This document shows positions 23,966-32,066 of a stretch of 64,000 nt of DNA, piece after piece. Source of the DNA: CAZYJR01 sp964647905 (GTDB lineage Bacteria > Desulfobacterota > DSM-4660 > Desulfatiglandales > HGW-15); the NCBI GenBank assembly GCA_964647905.1, contig CAZYJR010000022.1, positions 1 to 64,000 on the forward strand, given 5' to 3'. A model generated the notes under the pieces. That model saw only the letters and a program-made list of their open reading frames with translations, searched no databases and had not been told where the DNA came from. The translations under genes were made by a program, and so were the position numbers. How positions within the stretch are numbered: position 1 is the stretch's first letter; each line of letters opens with the position of its first letter.

Positions 23966-24967
23966 TCAAAACGTGACCGACACCCTCTCCGGGCCTTGGA
24001 CCGTGGATAGTATCTCCTTGCCGCTCCTCAAGTTCCTGACCCGGATCCGCTCTCCGGAGCGCCCGTCTTCCAGGGCCTCTCCCAGGGTGGATATGCGCAG
24101 GATCTCGTTTTCAGCCACTATGGTGACCGGGCTTCCCTTGCGGATCACCGGCGGGTCCTCCACCATCCTCGCAGTCAGGGTCTGCCCCGGACGGATGCTC
24201 CGCAGCGCGCGCATACCCACCGCCCTGTCCATGTCCCTCAAGGCCTGGTGTCGTCTCGAGGTGGAGTTCACCCGGACCAGGGAGACATCCTCTGGCTGCA
24301 CCAGGTCTCCTCGCCGGATGGGCCTTACCGCCCGGACCACCTCTCCGCTCACTGATATGCGGCCGGACAGAGGGATCCGGCGCACCCGGGACCCGTCCAC
24401 GTAAAATGTCATGGTGGCGGAGATGTTACCCAGATAGTCTCCGTTGCCGTTTTCCCGTATGTCCCAGTGGAGGCTCCCCTCGGGGAGCGCTATGTCTTGC
24501 GGCGTGCTCAGGAGCTCTATGGTCATCTCTTCGCCGTCCCAGGGGGCGGAGTCCAAGATGTGCTCCTTGAAGAGCGCCTCTATGCGCTCGGCCGGGACTA
24601 CCTGCGCGGTCCTTTTCACCACCAGAGCGGCAGGGGTCTCGAGGCTGACCCCATCTCCGTAAGCCGCAACCATGGACCCCACCTTGTAGTTGAGGAAGCG
24701 CCTGTTGAATCTCAACGTGTTGCCCGGGGCCGGCGCGGAGGCCACTTCCAGGCCCCTCAGCTCGGGCACCCTGGGATCTCCCGAAGGGTGAAATGAGGCT
24801 ATTTGGCCCAGGCTCACGCTGTCTCCTCGGACCGTGGCCTGTCGCAACACCTTGATTTCCAGGTCCTTGCGCTGGGGTGAGCCCCAGGCGGGCGGGGCCG
24901 ACAAGGCCGCCGCCAGAAGTATCGGCAAGAGAAAACTCATGGTACACCCGGCCGCCTTGGTCTTCAT
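23966..24967 (-). CDS. flgA: Flagella basal body P-ring formation chaperone FlgA
   Basis: A 333-residue exported protein that assists P-ring assembly. A signal peptide (LLPILLAAALSAPPAWG) is followed by an N-terminal extension (about 30-190) and then the SAF-type FlgA core (RPIRRGDLVQPEDVSLVRV, GMRALRSIRPGQTLTARMVEDPPVIRKGSPV). The C-terminal GEALEDGRSGERIRVRNLRSGKEI is typical. ATG at 24967 is used because flgG ends at 24975 and a longer frame would run through it. The N-terminal part is larger than in E. coli FlgA (about 219 residues). Confidence 0.9.
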   Translation of the reverse strand: MKTKAAGCTMSFLLPILLAAALSAPPAWGSPQRKDLEIKVLRQATVRGDSVSLGQIASFHPSGDPRVPELRGLEVASAPAPGNTLRFNRRFLNYKVGSMVAAYGDGVSLETPAALVVKRTAQVVPAERIEALFKEHILDSAPWDGEEMTIELLSTPQDIALPEGSLHWDIRENGNGDYLGNISATMTFYVDGSRVRRIPLSGRISVSGEVVRAVRPIRRGDLVQPEDVSLVRVNSTSRRHQALRDMDRAVGMRALRSIRPGQTLTARMVEDPPVIRKGSPVTIVAENEILRISTLGEALEDGRSGERIRVRNLRSGKEILSTVQGPERVSVTF

Positions 24968-24974
24968 TGCTCTA

Positions 24975-25757
24975 CTACCTCTTGATGTTGTTGGCCATTT
25001 GAAGCATCTCGTCCGCTGTCTTAATGGACTTGGATGCCACCTCGTAGGCACGCTGCCCGGCTATCATGTTGACCATCTCTTCCACCACGTCCACGTTCGA
25101 CATCTCCAAATATCCCTGGGCCACCGTCCCCATGCCGTCCACCCCGGGGTTGCCCTCAACAGGGTCGCCCGAGGCCTCGGTGGGTCGAAATCTGTTGCCG
25201 CCCACGCTGAGGAGCCCTGCCGGGTTGGGAAAGCTGTGGAGCGTGAGCTGCGCGCTGGCGAGCTCCGTCCCGTCGGGACCCAACGCCACCATGTTTCCTC
25301 CGGGATCAATGGTGAAGTTGACGGTCTCCTGGGGGATGGCGAACTCGGGCTGCAGGCGTTCCCCTTCCGAGGTTACTATGTAACCCTCGCTGTCCATCTT
25401 GAAGGCGCCGGCCCGCATGTAGAGCTCCTCTCCATTGCTCAGAATTCTAAAAAACCCCTTGCCCTCAATAGCGAGGTCAAGGTCGTTTTTGGTCTGAACA
25501 TAGTCTCCCTGAGACAGGATTTTCTGCACAGAGACCGGCTTGGTGCCCATGCCCACCTGAATCCCTGTGGGGATCTCTTCGCCCGCGCTGGTGGCAGCGC
25601 CAGGAGACCTCAGGTTTTGGTAGAGGAGGTCCACGAAGTCCGCCCGGCTCTTCTTGAAGCCGGCGGTGTTCACATTGGCCAGGTTGTTGGCGACAACGTC
25701 CATGTTGAGCTTTTGGGCTGCCATTCCCGAGGCGGCGGTCCAGAGGCTGCGTATCAT
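24975..25757 (-). CDS. flgG: Distal rod protein FlgG
   Basis: A 260-residue axial protein forming the distal rod. The N-terminal SLWTAASGMAAQKLNMDVVANNLANVNTAGFKKSR (core NNLANVNTAGFKKSR) is the rod/hook signature. DLAIEGKGFFRI and GNPGVDGMGTVAQGYLEMSNVDVVEEMVNMI (core QGYLEMSNVDVVEEM) identify FlgG rather than FlgE or FlgF. Length is the same as E. coli FlgG. It follows flgF by 19 bp and precedes flgA. Confidence 0.95.
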   Translation of the reverse strand: MIRSLWTAASGMAAQKLNMDVVANNLANVNTAGFKKSRADFVDLLYQNLRSPGAATSAGEEIPTGIQVGMGTKPVSVQKILSQGDYVQTKNDLDLAIEGKGFFRILSNGEELYMRAGAFKMDSEGYIVTSEGERLQPEFAIPQETVNFTIDPGGNMVALGPDGTELASAQLTLHSFPNPAGLLSVGGNRFRPTEASGDPVEGNPGVDGMGTVAQGYLEMSNVDVVEEMVNMIAGQRAYEVASKSIKTADEMLQMANNIKR

Positions 25758-25776
25758 TTTTTCCCTCCTCGTCGAT

Positions 25777-26520
25777 TCAGCGTATTCGGCTTACTTCGTT
25801 AATGACCCTGTTATTGATTTCATCTATGACCTTGATTGCCTTTTGATAGCTCTCAAAGGCCCTCATGGAGTGAATCATGGAGACCATCTCATCCGCTATC
25901 TCCACGTTGGCGAGCTCCAGATAGCCCTGCTTGACCCGGGTTTCAAAGGGAGCTGGGGTCTCGGATCCTTGGGGCGCGGCAAACATTGCCCGTCCGACCC
26001 CCTGTATCGCTTCCGGTCGATCAAAGGACACGATATCCAGCCGGCCGGCCTGTTGCCCGTCGGCGTAAACAAAACCCGTGTCATCCACGGTGATCGGCGA
26101 ATCGCCGATCTGCAGGGGGCCCCCGGCCCCCAGTACACGGTCTCCGTTCTGGGTGACCAGGAATCCCTGGGTATCTAGCTGGAAATTCCCCTTCCGGGTG
26201 TACCTCACGCCCTCTTGGGTCATCACTTTAAAGAAACCATCGCCGTATATGGCTAAATCCAAATGATTGCCGGTCTGTTTTATGTCCCCCTGCGTCAAGT
26301 CGAACCCGGTTCGGATCAGCTCGGGCGAGGCGGGGGCCGCTCCGGGGCCTCCGGTCCGTCCCTGCCTCTCGCCCGCCGCTCCATCGAGCATATCCTGGAA
26401 GGAGATACGTTGCTTCTTGTAGCCTACGACAGCGGCATTGGCGAGATTGTTGGCGATTACATCCATCCGCATCTCTTCCTTGAGACAGGCCTTTACCGAA
26501 TCGATCATCCCTCGGTCCAT
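25777..26520 (-). CDS. flgF: Proximal rod protein FlgF
   Basis: A 247-residue rod protein, first gene of the flgF-to-fliW unit. The N-terminus carries the axial signature as MDVIANNLANAAVVGYKKQR, with AAV where others have VNT. QTGNHLDLAIYGDGFFKV and the C-terminal QGYLELANVEIADEMVSMIHSMRAFE (core QGYLELANVEIADEM) fit FlgF. GGAGG is 5 nt before the ATG at 26520. A sigma-54 promoter lies at 26559-26574. The protein could be called FlgG-like, but order and adjacent flgG favour FlgF. Confidence 0.9.
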   Translation of the reverse strand: MDRGMIDSVKACLKEEMRMDVIANNLANAAVVGYKKQRISFQDMLDGAAGERQGRTGGPGAAPASPELIRTGFDLTQGDIKQTGNHLDLAIYGDGFFKVMTQEGVRYTRKGNFQLDTQGFLVTQNGDRVLGAGGPLQIGDSPITVDDTGFVYADGQQAGRLDIVSFDRPEAIQGVGRAMFAAPQGSETPAPFETRVKQGYLELANVEIADEMVSMIHSMRAFESYQKAIKVIDEINNRVINEVSRIR

Positions 26521-26558
26521 GGGGTCCTCCAGGGAAATTGAAGTTTGAATGGTCTTGC

Positions 26559-26574
26559 TGCAATTCCCATACCG
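26559..26574 (-). promoter_or_regulatory. Sigma-54 promoter of the flgF operon
   Basis: On the minus strand CGGTATGGGAATTGCA has GG and GC ten bases apart and a perfect TTGCA; the -24 box is GGTAT instead of GGCAC, as in the flgB promoter. The start point would be near 26548, 28 nt before flgF. Confidence 0.65.
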
Positions 26575-26745
26575 TTGCCCGGGGACATGCCTTGCAAAGT
26601 GGTCTCTTTATGAACATGCTGAAATAACATATATATTTCGGCAAGAGGCGGGACGGTCCCGCTGGAGCGCAGTGGCCTCTGGCCCGGCAGGGCTGAAAAG
26701 GTTTCCCCTCCGGGAAAAAACTGCCCCGGGCGGCGGGCTATGACT

Positions 26746-27030
26746 TCAGGGAGTTCGCTGACTTCCTTTAAGACGGTTGTTCATTCGGTAGGCAAAGGCG
26801 AGTATTTCGGCCACGGCTTGGTAGAGCTCCTGAGGGATTTCCTCGTAGAAGTCCAGTTGGATCAGGGCGCCTACCAAGTCCGGGTCTTCCGTGATGGGGA
26901 TCCCTTGTTCTCGGGCCAGCTCGATGATCCTCTCGGCCACCCGACCCGCGCCCTTTGCCGTTACCCGAGGGGCGTTGTTCCGCTGGGGATCGTAGTCCAG
27001 GGACACGGCCTTTTTGAGCTTGTCAAACAA
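26746..27030 (-). CDS. fhlB: FlhB C-terminal-domain homologue (FhlB)
   Basis: A 94-residue cytoplasmic protein equivalent to FlhB residues after the autocleavage site. SLDYDPQRNNAPRVTAKGAG aligns with the segment that follows NPTH in FlhB, and YEEIPQELYQAVAEILAFAYRMN aligns with its end. It lacks membrane spans. Comparable stand-alone proteins (Bacillus YlqH, Campylobacter FhlB) can replace the FlhB C-terminal fragment. It is 12 bp after a FliK-like gene, the same pairing as ylqG-ylqH, and is last in the long operon that also holds flhB, whose own cleavage motif is altered (see 34203-35285). Confidence 0.85.
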   Translation of the reverse strand: MFDKLKKAVSLDYDPQRNNAPRVTAKGAGRVAERIIELAREQGIPITEDPDLVGALIQLDFYEEIPQELYQAVAEILAFAYRMNNRLKGSQRTP

Positions 27031-27042
27031 GGAAGTCTCTCC

Positions 27043-28146
27043 TCATGCCGTGAGATCCACCGCGCCCCGGTCCCGAAACGATTCCATGAACGGGGCCCAC
27101 TCCGGCTCGTCCTCCCGTCTCTCCCTGCAGAATATCTCACCGGTTCGGATCCCTGCTTCTTCAAGGCTCCTTGTCAATTCCCACATGTGGGCGTTCATCA
27201 TCCCCGCGGCTTCCGAGTCCCCCACAGTCAGGCGGACGCCCAAGACCGAGCTCGGGTTGAGAAGGAGCAGGGCGTCCAAGCGCCCCAGGGTGGTAAACTC
27301 CACGGAGAGGGCCAGGCGGATTCCTTGTTCCTCGTCCCCCGGTTGCTCCACGAAGATGTCCGCTCCCTTGAATCCCTCCTCGTCCCGGCCGGGAATGAAC
27401 CAGTACCACCCGAGGTTTTCCTTGAGAGAAGAGAGGTTGAGCAACTGATCGTTCTCTATCAGATGAAAGGCTTGATCCACCCGGGCCGTCATGGCGCGGG
27501 CCGCTTCATGGGTGTTCTCCGCCTGCCGGAGGCCCTCGCGAAGGGCCGAGAGTATGCCTTTGAGGTCGGAAAGGGCGACCCGCTGAAACGATCCTTCTTT
27601 GCCTTGGACTATCAGCCGGGCCAGTCGGTGCTCCAGGAACATCCCGGACCTGAGGAGCTGTCGCCCCGTCCAGTCAACCGGACGTTCCGTGCCCCCTTGA
27701 TAGACCAGCGCCGGGAGCCTGTTCCGGAGCGCCTCCAGGGAAGAGAGCGCACGGGCCGGGAGCTCCCCCCTTTTCGAGGCATCGGCAAGTGAGGCGAGGG
27801 TTCGCCCCAGGCTCATCCTGGCTCCGCGCCCCTCGGCCCAGAGCCTCAGCGGCTGGTTTTGGGGCGGTTCCCGGCCCTCCAGGACGTGGAGGACCGTTCG
27901 CCGCCCCGCCCGGTCCACCATGAATAGATAGCTCCGGCCGGGCTGAAGCCTTGTTGTTGCAAAGGCCGTTAACTTGGACCCGCGGGCCAGCACGGTCACC
28001 TCACCGCTCTCCCTGACCTGAGAAACCGTCCCCCGAAAAGTCTCCCCCCTTTCCAGGCGCAATCCCGGCCCGCCTCCGGGCTCACGCCGCTGGATGCCGG
28101 GAAGGATCGTCTTGTTGACCCGTTCCAACACGGCGGCCCTATGCAT
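27043..28146 (-). CDS. FliK-like hook-length-control-type protein
   Basis: A 367-residue protein of low overall identity. The last 150 residues resemble the FliK C-terminal domain: WYWFIPGRDEE, then FVEQPG, IRLALSVEFTTLGRLDALLLL and VRLTVGDSEAAGMMNAHMWEL, ending in a helix and strand with IRTGEIFC. This domain lets FliK-type proteins touch FlhB and switch substrate specificity. The N-terminal part has a small beta domain (residues 30-75) and a helical middle. A distinct fliK is at 42878-44647. Pairing with fhlB suggests this protein acts on FhlB. Function is inferred from position and domain pattern. Confidence 0.6.
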   Translation of the reverse strand: MHRAAVLERVNKTILPGIQRREPGGGPGLRLERGETFRGTVSQVRESGEVTVLARGSKLTAFATTRLQPGRSYLFMVDRAGRRTVLHVLEGREPPQNQPLRLWAEGRGARMSLGRTLASLADASKRGELPARALSSLEALRNRLPALVYQGGTERPVDWTGRQLLRSGMFLEHRLARLIVQGKEGSFQRVALSDLKGILSALREGLRQAENTHEAARAMTARVDQAFHLIENDQLLNLSSLKENLGWYWFIPGRDEEGFKGADIFVEQPGDEEQGIRLALSVEFTTLGRLDALLLLNPSSVLGVRLTVGDSEAAGMMNAHMWELTRSLEEAGIRTGEIFCRERREDEPEWAPFMESFRDRGAVDLTA

Positions 28147-28615
28147 CCCGGCCGGCTTCGGTCTTGCCGAGCTTGAGGAAGAGATCTATCTCCCCCACCG
28201 AGATTCCCAAGTGCCGCGCCACTTCATTCTTGGTCATGCCTTGGTCGAGGAGCTCCCGGATGGATCCCGACTTGTCCCGCTCCCGGGCCTCACTGTAGTT
28301 GTCTCCTTTGGATACCCTGTCCGCCTGATCCAACAGGCGGCTGAACTGCTGGTATCTCTCCTCAGCCCTGGCCAAGGTCTCGTCCATGCGCCCGAGCAGG
28401 CGGCGGCTCAATTCGCGCTTCTGTTCCAGGTTCTCCTCAAGGTGGCGGGTTATCTCCTTGATTTCCGCCAGCAGGGCCTCGGGGCGGCCCATGTCCGGGG
28501 CTTCCTCCGGCTCCGAACCCTTTTGCCTCCTGTTGGAGCTTATGACCCAGACCAGCACCGCCACCATGATGATGTCGATTGCGATCTGCACTATGATCCA
28601 GAGCTTGATATCCAT
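28139..28615 (-). CDS. DUF2802/SwrB-like membrane-anchored protein
   Basis: A 158-residue protein with one N-terminal span (residues 6-25, WIIVQIAIDIIMVAVLVWVI), a coiled-coil middle (about 45-110, ITRHLEENLEQKRELSRR) and a C-terminal helix-turn-helix-like segment (LLDQGMTKNEVARHLGISVGEIDLFL). This order matches DUF2802 proteins of proteobacterial flagellar clusters and is reminiscent of Bacillus SwrB, which promotes basal body maturation. It overlaps the FliK-like gene by 8 bp and follows a FliL-like gene. The exact family is a judgement by pattern. Confidence 0.6.
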   Translation of the reverse strand: MDIKLWIIVQIAIDIIMVAVLVWVISSNRRQKGSEPEEAPDMGRPEALLAEIKEITRHLEENLEQKRELSRRLLGRMDETLARAEERYQQFSRLLDQADRVSKGDNYSEARERDKSGSIRELLDQGMTKNEVARHLGISVGEIDLFLKLGKTEAGRDA

Positions 28616-28616
28616 A

Positions 28617-29201
28617 TCAGAGAAGCGACACTCCCTTTACGACCACCCGCATCTCGTCCGGACGAATCAGCTCCTGGAGGACCTTTCTCGCTTCGGAGCG
28701 CAGCTTGACGGACTCTTTGGTGATGTCCTCGCTCTTGGACGCCGCTTTGGTGATGCCTTTGAAGAGCATGTCTCGGACCTCCACCCTCCTCTCACTGAAC
28801 CGCCGGGATGCGCGCCCGTCCCAGACCACGCCCAGGCTCAGACGCGCCATCCTATTATTCCGCCCCTCCGGCAGGAGAATGAAAAACGGGGCCAGGTCTT
28901 GTTCCAATAGAGCTCGGCCCGAACCCGGCCCGGTTGAGATCGAACCAAGGGCCTCCCCGCTCCCGCCCTGGTCGGTGCCCGTTGTCTCCAGGGCGGGCAG
29001 GAGCCAGAGGAGCGCTCCCCCTCCCAGCACCAGCAGGGTGAGAACCCCTATACCCGCTGCAAACAAACGTCTATTGTGGAGCAGGCCCCGCAGCCGGTGG
29101 CGCACTTCGCCGGTGTCACCGGACCGGGGGTCGTCTTCCAGGGCCTCCCCGTCCTCGCCGTTGGCCTCGGCTTCCAGCTCCGAATCCTTGGGATCCATCA
29201 T
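28617..29201 (-). CDS. FliL-like membrane protein (second paralogue)
   Basis: A 194-residue protein with an acidic cytoplasmic N-terminus (residues 1-45), one span (48-70, LFAAGIGVLTLLVLGGGALLWLL) and a periplasmic domain. The latter begins ALLEQDLAPFFILLP and continues MARLSLGVVWDG, then helices and a final strand MRVVVKGVSLL. The strand-strand-helix-helix-strand order is FliL-like. It lies between fliA and the DUF2802-like gene, 1 bp from the latter. It differs clearly from the canonical FliL at 39075-39584 and from the copy at 13589-14017. Confidence 0.5.
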   Translation of the reverse strand: MMDPKDSELEAEANGEDGEALEDDPRSGDTGEVRHRLRGLLHNRRLFAAGIGVLTLLVLGGGALLWLLPALETTGTDQGGSGEALGSISTGPGSGRALLEQDLAPFFILLPEGRNNRMARLSLGVVWDGRASRRFSERRVEVRDMLFKGITKAASKSEDITKESVKLRSEARKVLQELIRPDEMRVVVKGVSLL

Positions 29202-29232
29202 CTCCCCGTCCTCGGACGGTTTCCGGGAACCG

Positions 29233-29994
29233 TCACTTCTCCGCCTGGAAGTAAGGCCTCAGGCCCGCCCTGAGCCTCAGGACGGCCTTGGTGTGGAGCT
29301 GTGAAATCCTGGATTCGGTATAGTCCATGATCTCACCGATCTCCCTCATGGTCAGCTCCTCGTAGTAGTAGAGGGAGACCACCATCCGCTCGTTTTCCGG
29401 CAGGCCTTCTATGGCCTTGGCCATTACATCCCTCAGTTCGACCAGATCCAGGGACTCGGACGGGGTCTGCTCCGAGATCCCTTGCTGGAGCAACTGTCCG
29501 GCCTCCTCCTCGCAGATCACCGAGATCCCCCGGGTCTCGTCGATCAGGTTGTAGAACCCATCCAGGTCCATGCCCAACTCACAAGCCACCTCCTCGTCTG
29601 ATGCAGGGCGCATGTACTCGTTTTCCACTTTGCTGTAGGCCGCCTCCAGTCTGCGCGCGTTCCGCCTCACCGAGCGCGGGACCCAGTCCATGGAACGCAG
29701 CTCGTCCAGCATGGCCCCACGGATCCTGAACTCGGCGTAGGACTTGAAAGCCACCCCCTTGTCCTCGTCGAACTTGTCCACCGCGTCCAGCAGGCCCATG
29801 ATCCCGGCGCTGGTAAGGTCCTCTTGATTGACGTGTTGAGGGAGACGCATTGCCAATCTCCCGGCAATGGTCTTGACCAGGGGGGCGTACTCCAGGATGA
29901 GCTTCTCGCGGTGGGCGGCATCTCCTCTAGACTCGCCGCTGTAGCCCGATTCCGAGTATCTCTTCAGCTTTTTTAGGGCCGGATTAGACGACAT
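29233..29994 (-). CDS. fliA: Flagellar sigma-28 factor FliA
   Basis: Class 3 flagellar sigma factor of 253 residues. Region 2 reads LVKTIAGRLAMRLPQHVNQEDLTSAGIMGLLDAVDKFD (core NQEDLTSAGIMGLLDAVDKF), with RIRGAMLDELRSMDWVPRSVR for -10 contact. Region 3 starts PASDEEVACELGM. Region 4 reads LPENERMVVSLYYYEELTMREIGEIMDYTESRISQLH (core YYEELTMREIGEIMDYTESR). It should recognise the promoter found at 14705-14731 and is the target of FlgM (14075-14386). ATG at 29994 gives a normal N-terminus; a longer frame reaches back into flhG. Confidence 0.93.
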   Translation of the reverse strand: MSSNPALKKLKRYSESGYSGESRGDAAHREKLILEYAPLVKTIAGRLAMRLPQHVNQEDLTSAGIMGLLDAVDKFDEDKGVAFKSYAEFRIRGAMLDELRSMDWVPRSVRRNARRLEAAYSKVENEYMRPASDEEVACELGMDLDGFYNLIDETRGISVICEEEAGQLLQQGISEQTPSESLDLVELRDVMAKAIEGLPENERMVVSLYYYEELTMREIGEIMDYTESRISQLHTKAVLRLRAGLRPYFQAEK

Positions 29995-30007
29995 ATGCCC
30001 GTCCTGT

Positions 30008-30916
30008 TCATTGTTCCAGGAACCTCTGCCAGAAAAAGCGGATATCCCCTTCCAACACGGCCCCTTCATTGCTGGAGAGCAGCGTCCCTGCCAGCGCCCG
30101 GATGTGCCTGCTAGCCGCTGCCTCGGGGTAGAGCTCGAGCACGGTCCGCTGTCTCCTTATGGCGGCCGACATCTGCCGGTCATAGGGTATCCATCCCACG
30201 TAGTCCAAGGACGGCGAGCCCAGAAACTGGTCCACCACCAGGCTCAGATGGCGGTAGATCCGGTTTGCCTCGTTCCCGTTCCTGGCGGCGTTGACCAGGA
30301 TCTTGAACCTCTTCTGTTTGTACTTGCCGGTAAGCACCTTGATCAGGGCATAGGCGTCGGTGAGGCTGGTGGGCTCATTGGTCACCACCACTACCTTCTC
30401 CATGGCAGCGAAGTTGAAGTACATGACATTCGAGGAAATGCCGGCGCCCGTATCTATCAGGAGCACATCGAAGCTGTCCTTCAATGCGTCCAGTTCGTCC
30501 AGCAGGAAGAGCCGCTGGGAGCTGTCCAGCTCGGTCAGCTCCGGTATGCCGGAGGCGGCCGGGAGGAGCTGGAATCCGCCCGGCCCCCGGACTATAATCT
30601 CCTCCAGGGTCCGCTCCCCCCTGAGCAGATGATAGATGGTATAATGCGGGTTCAACCCCAGCATTACGTCCATATTGGCCAGACCCAAATCCGCGTCCAG
30701 GACCAGGACCCGCTGACCCATCCGGCAGAGGGCCAGGGCGAGGTTTGCCGCGATGGTGGTCTTTCCGACGCCCCCTTTGCCGCTGGTGACCGAGATCACC
30801 CTGATGCCCCTCGAGGAGGTGCCGTGTTTCGTTCGATCCGGGGCCTGTCTTTGGGTTGCCTTAAGCTCCGCCATGTGATCCTCGACCAAGGACCTTAGGC
30901 CTGTTGCCTGATCCAT
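30008..30916 (-). CDS. flhG: Flagellar number regulator FlhG (FleN, MinD-like ATPase)
   Basis: A 302-residue ParA/MinD-type ATPase that controls flagellar number. It starts MDQATGLRSL, the DQAxxLR motif that stimulates FlhF GTPase. The deviant Walker A is VTSGKGGVGKTTIAANLA (near residue 45), followed by VLVLDADLGLANMDVMLGL and LLIDTGAGISSNV. A C-terminal amphipathic helix for membrane binding is plausible (residues 265-285). ATG at 30916 has AGGAG upstream and retains the DQAxxLR motif, at the price of a 56-bp overlap with flhF. Confidence 0.92.
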   Translation of the reverse strand: MDQATGLRSLVEDHMAELKATQRQAPDRTKHGTSSRGIRVISVTSGKGGVGKTTIAANLALALCRMGQRVLVLDADLGLANMDVMLGLNPHYTIYHLLRGERTLEEIIVRGPGGFQLLPAASGIPELTELDSSQRLFLLDELDALKDSFDVLLIDTGAGISSNVMYFNFAAMEKVVVVTNEPTSLTDAYALIKVLTGKYKQKRFKILVNAARNGNEANRIYRHLSLVVDQFLGSPSLDYVGWIPYDRQMSAAIRRQRTVLELYPEAAASRHIRALAGTLLSSNEGAVLEGDIRFFWQRFLEQ

Positions 30917-32066
30917 GCTCTCCTACCTCATTGTTATTCCGGGTAAATGCGGCCTTGCCGTTCAGACTGCCCAGCATGAGACCGGCAAGGCGCTTCTTGG
31001 TTGCGGATTCAATGTCTTCGGGCACCTGCTGCCCGGTGGTGAAATACGAGACCGGCTGGTCTGCGGAGGCCAGAAAATTAATCATGGGCGAGATGTCCTG
31101 CGCCTCGTCAAGCTTGGTGAAGATGGTGCTCCGGTAGGGCAGGCGGCCGAATCGCTCCGCCGCCCTGAGAAGACTCCCGAGCTGGGTGGTGGCGCTGAGT
31201 ACCAGGAAGTGATGTATGTCGTCTCTGTCCTTGAAGATCCGGTAGAGCTCTTCGATATCCTCTTCATGGTTGGGACTTCGGCCCGCTGTGTCTATCAAGA
31301 CCAGTCGGGCATCGCGGCTGCGGGCAAGGGCCCTTTGCAGCTCCTTTGGGCTGGAGGCTATCTCCAGGGGTATGTTCATTATGCGGGCATAGGTCTGGAG
31401 CTGGCTCACCGCGGCGATCCTGAAGGTGTCCAGGGTGATCAGGGCGGTCGGGATTCCCTGTTTTACCGCTTTCAGCGCGGCAAGCTTGGCCAGGGTGGTG
31501 GTCTTCCCCACCCCGGTGGGCCCTATGAAGGCATAAACTTCCCTGTCCTCCCGCTCTCCCCCGGGGACCCTGACCCTGATGCGCCTCAGCACCCTGCGGA
31601 GGGCGTCGTGGAGTATGGCTGCGTCGGTTTGCTCCTCCGGCCTGGGGCCTTCCCTGGCCTCCCTCATCAGGTCCTGGATGAGCTCAGGGCTGAGGCCCAT
31701 GGCCCGGAAGTGCCCGTAGACGGAACGAATGTAGCCGTCGAAGTATATTTCCGGAGACAGCCCTCTTTCCGTGTCCGCGCTCAGGATGGCGGCCTTGATT
31801 TCTCTCAGCTCGGCCTCCAGAGTCGCCCATCTTTCCATCATGGATGAATGATCCGGTGTTCCGGCGGCCGCACCCGACGTAGTGATCACGGGGGCGTCGT
31901 AGTCCACTGCCGCTGTGATCTCGATTTTCCAGCTGTACCCGCCGTTGTTCCGCTCGGGTACTTGCACACTGCGGGTTCGTAGGACAACGGCCTCGGGTCC
32001 CATCTCCTTTTTCGCCAGCCGCATCGCCTCCTGGGCGGTGTCAGCTATGAATCTCTTGATGTTCAT
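30861..32066 (-). CDS. flhF: Signal-recognition-type GTPase FlhF
   Basis: A 401-residue SRP-family GTPase that sets the site of polar flagella. The N-terminal basic domain starts MNIKRFIADTAQEAMRLAKKEMG. The NG domain begins near residue 150 with the G1 loop FIGPTGVGKTTTLAKLAA, then LITLDTFRIAAVSQLQTYA and VLIDTAGRSPNHEED. The guanine-specificity motif is in TIFTKLDEAQD. The presence of FlhF and FlhG suggests polar, number-controlled flagella. It overlaps flhA by 4 bp and flhG by 56 bp. Confidence 0.93.
   Translation of the reverse strand: MNIKRFIADTAQEAMRLAKKEMGPEAVVLRTRSVQVPERNNGGYSWKIEITAAVDYDAPVITTSGAAAGTPDHSSMMERWATLEAELREIKAAILSADTERGLSPEIYFDGYIRSVYGHFRAMGLSPELIQDLMREAREGPRPEEQTDAAILHDALRRVLRRIRVRVPGGEREDREVYAFIGPTGVGKTTTLAKLAALKAVKQGIPTALITLDTFRIAAVSQLQTYARIMNIPLEIASSPKELQRALARSRDARLVLIDTAGRSPNHEEDIEELYRIFKDRDDIHHFLVLSATTQLGSLLRAAERFGRLPYRSTIFTKLDEAQDISPMINFLASADQPVSYFTTGQQVPEDIESATKKRLAGLMLGSLNGKAAFTRNNNEVGEHGSGNRPKVLGRGSHGGA

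Noticed and set aside
26702..26717. Inverted repeat TTTCCC-CTCC-GGGAAA between fhlB and flgF
   Set aside because: The stem is short and the T-run on the transcribed strand comes before, not after, the hairpin, so it is not a terminator. Nothing else in this 225-bp gap stands out except the sigma-54 site.
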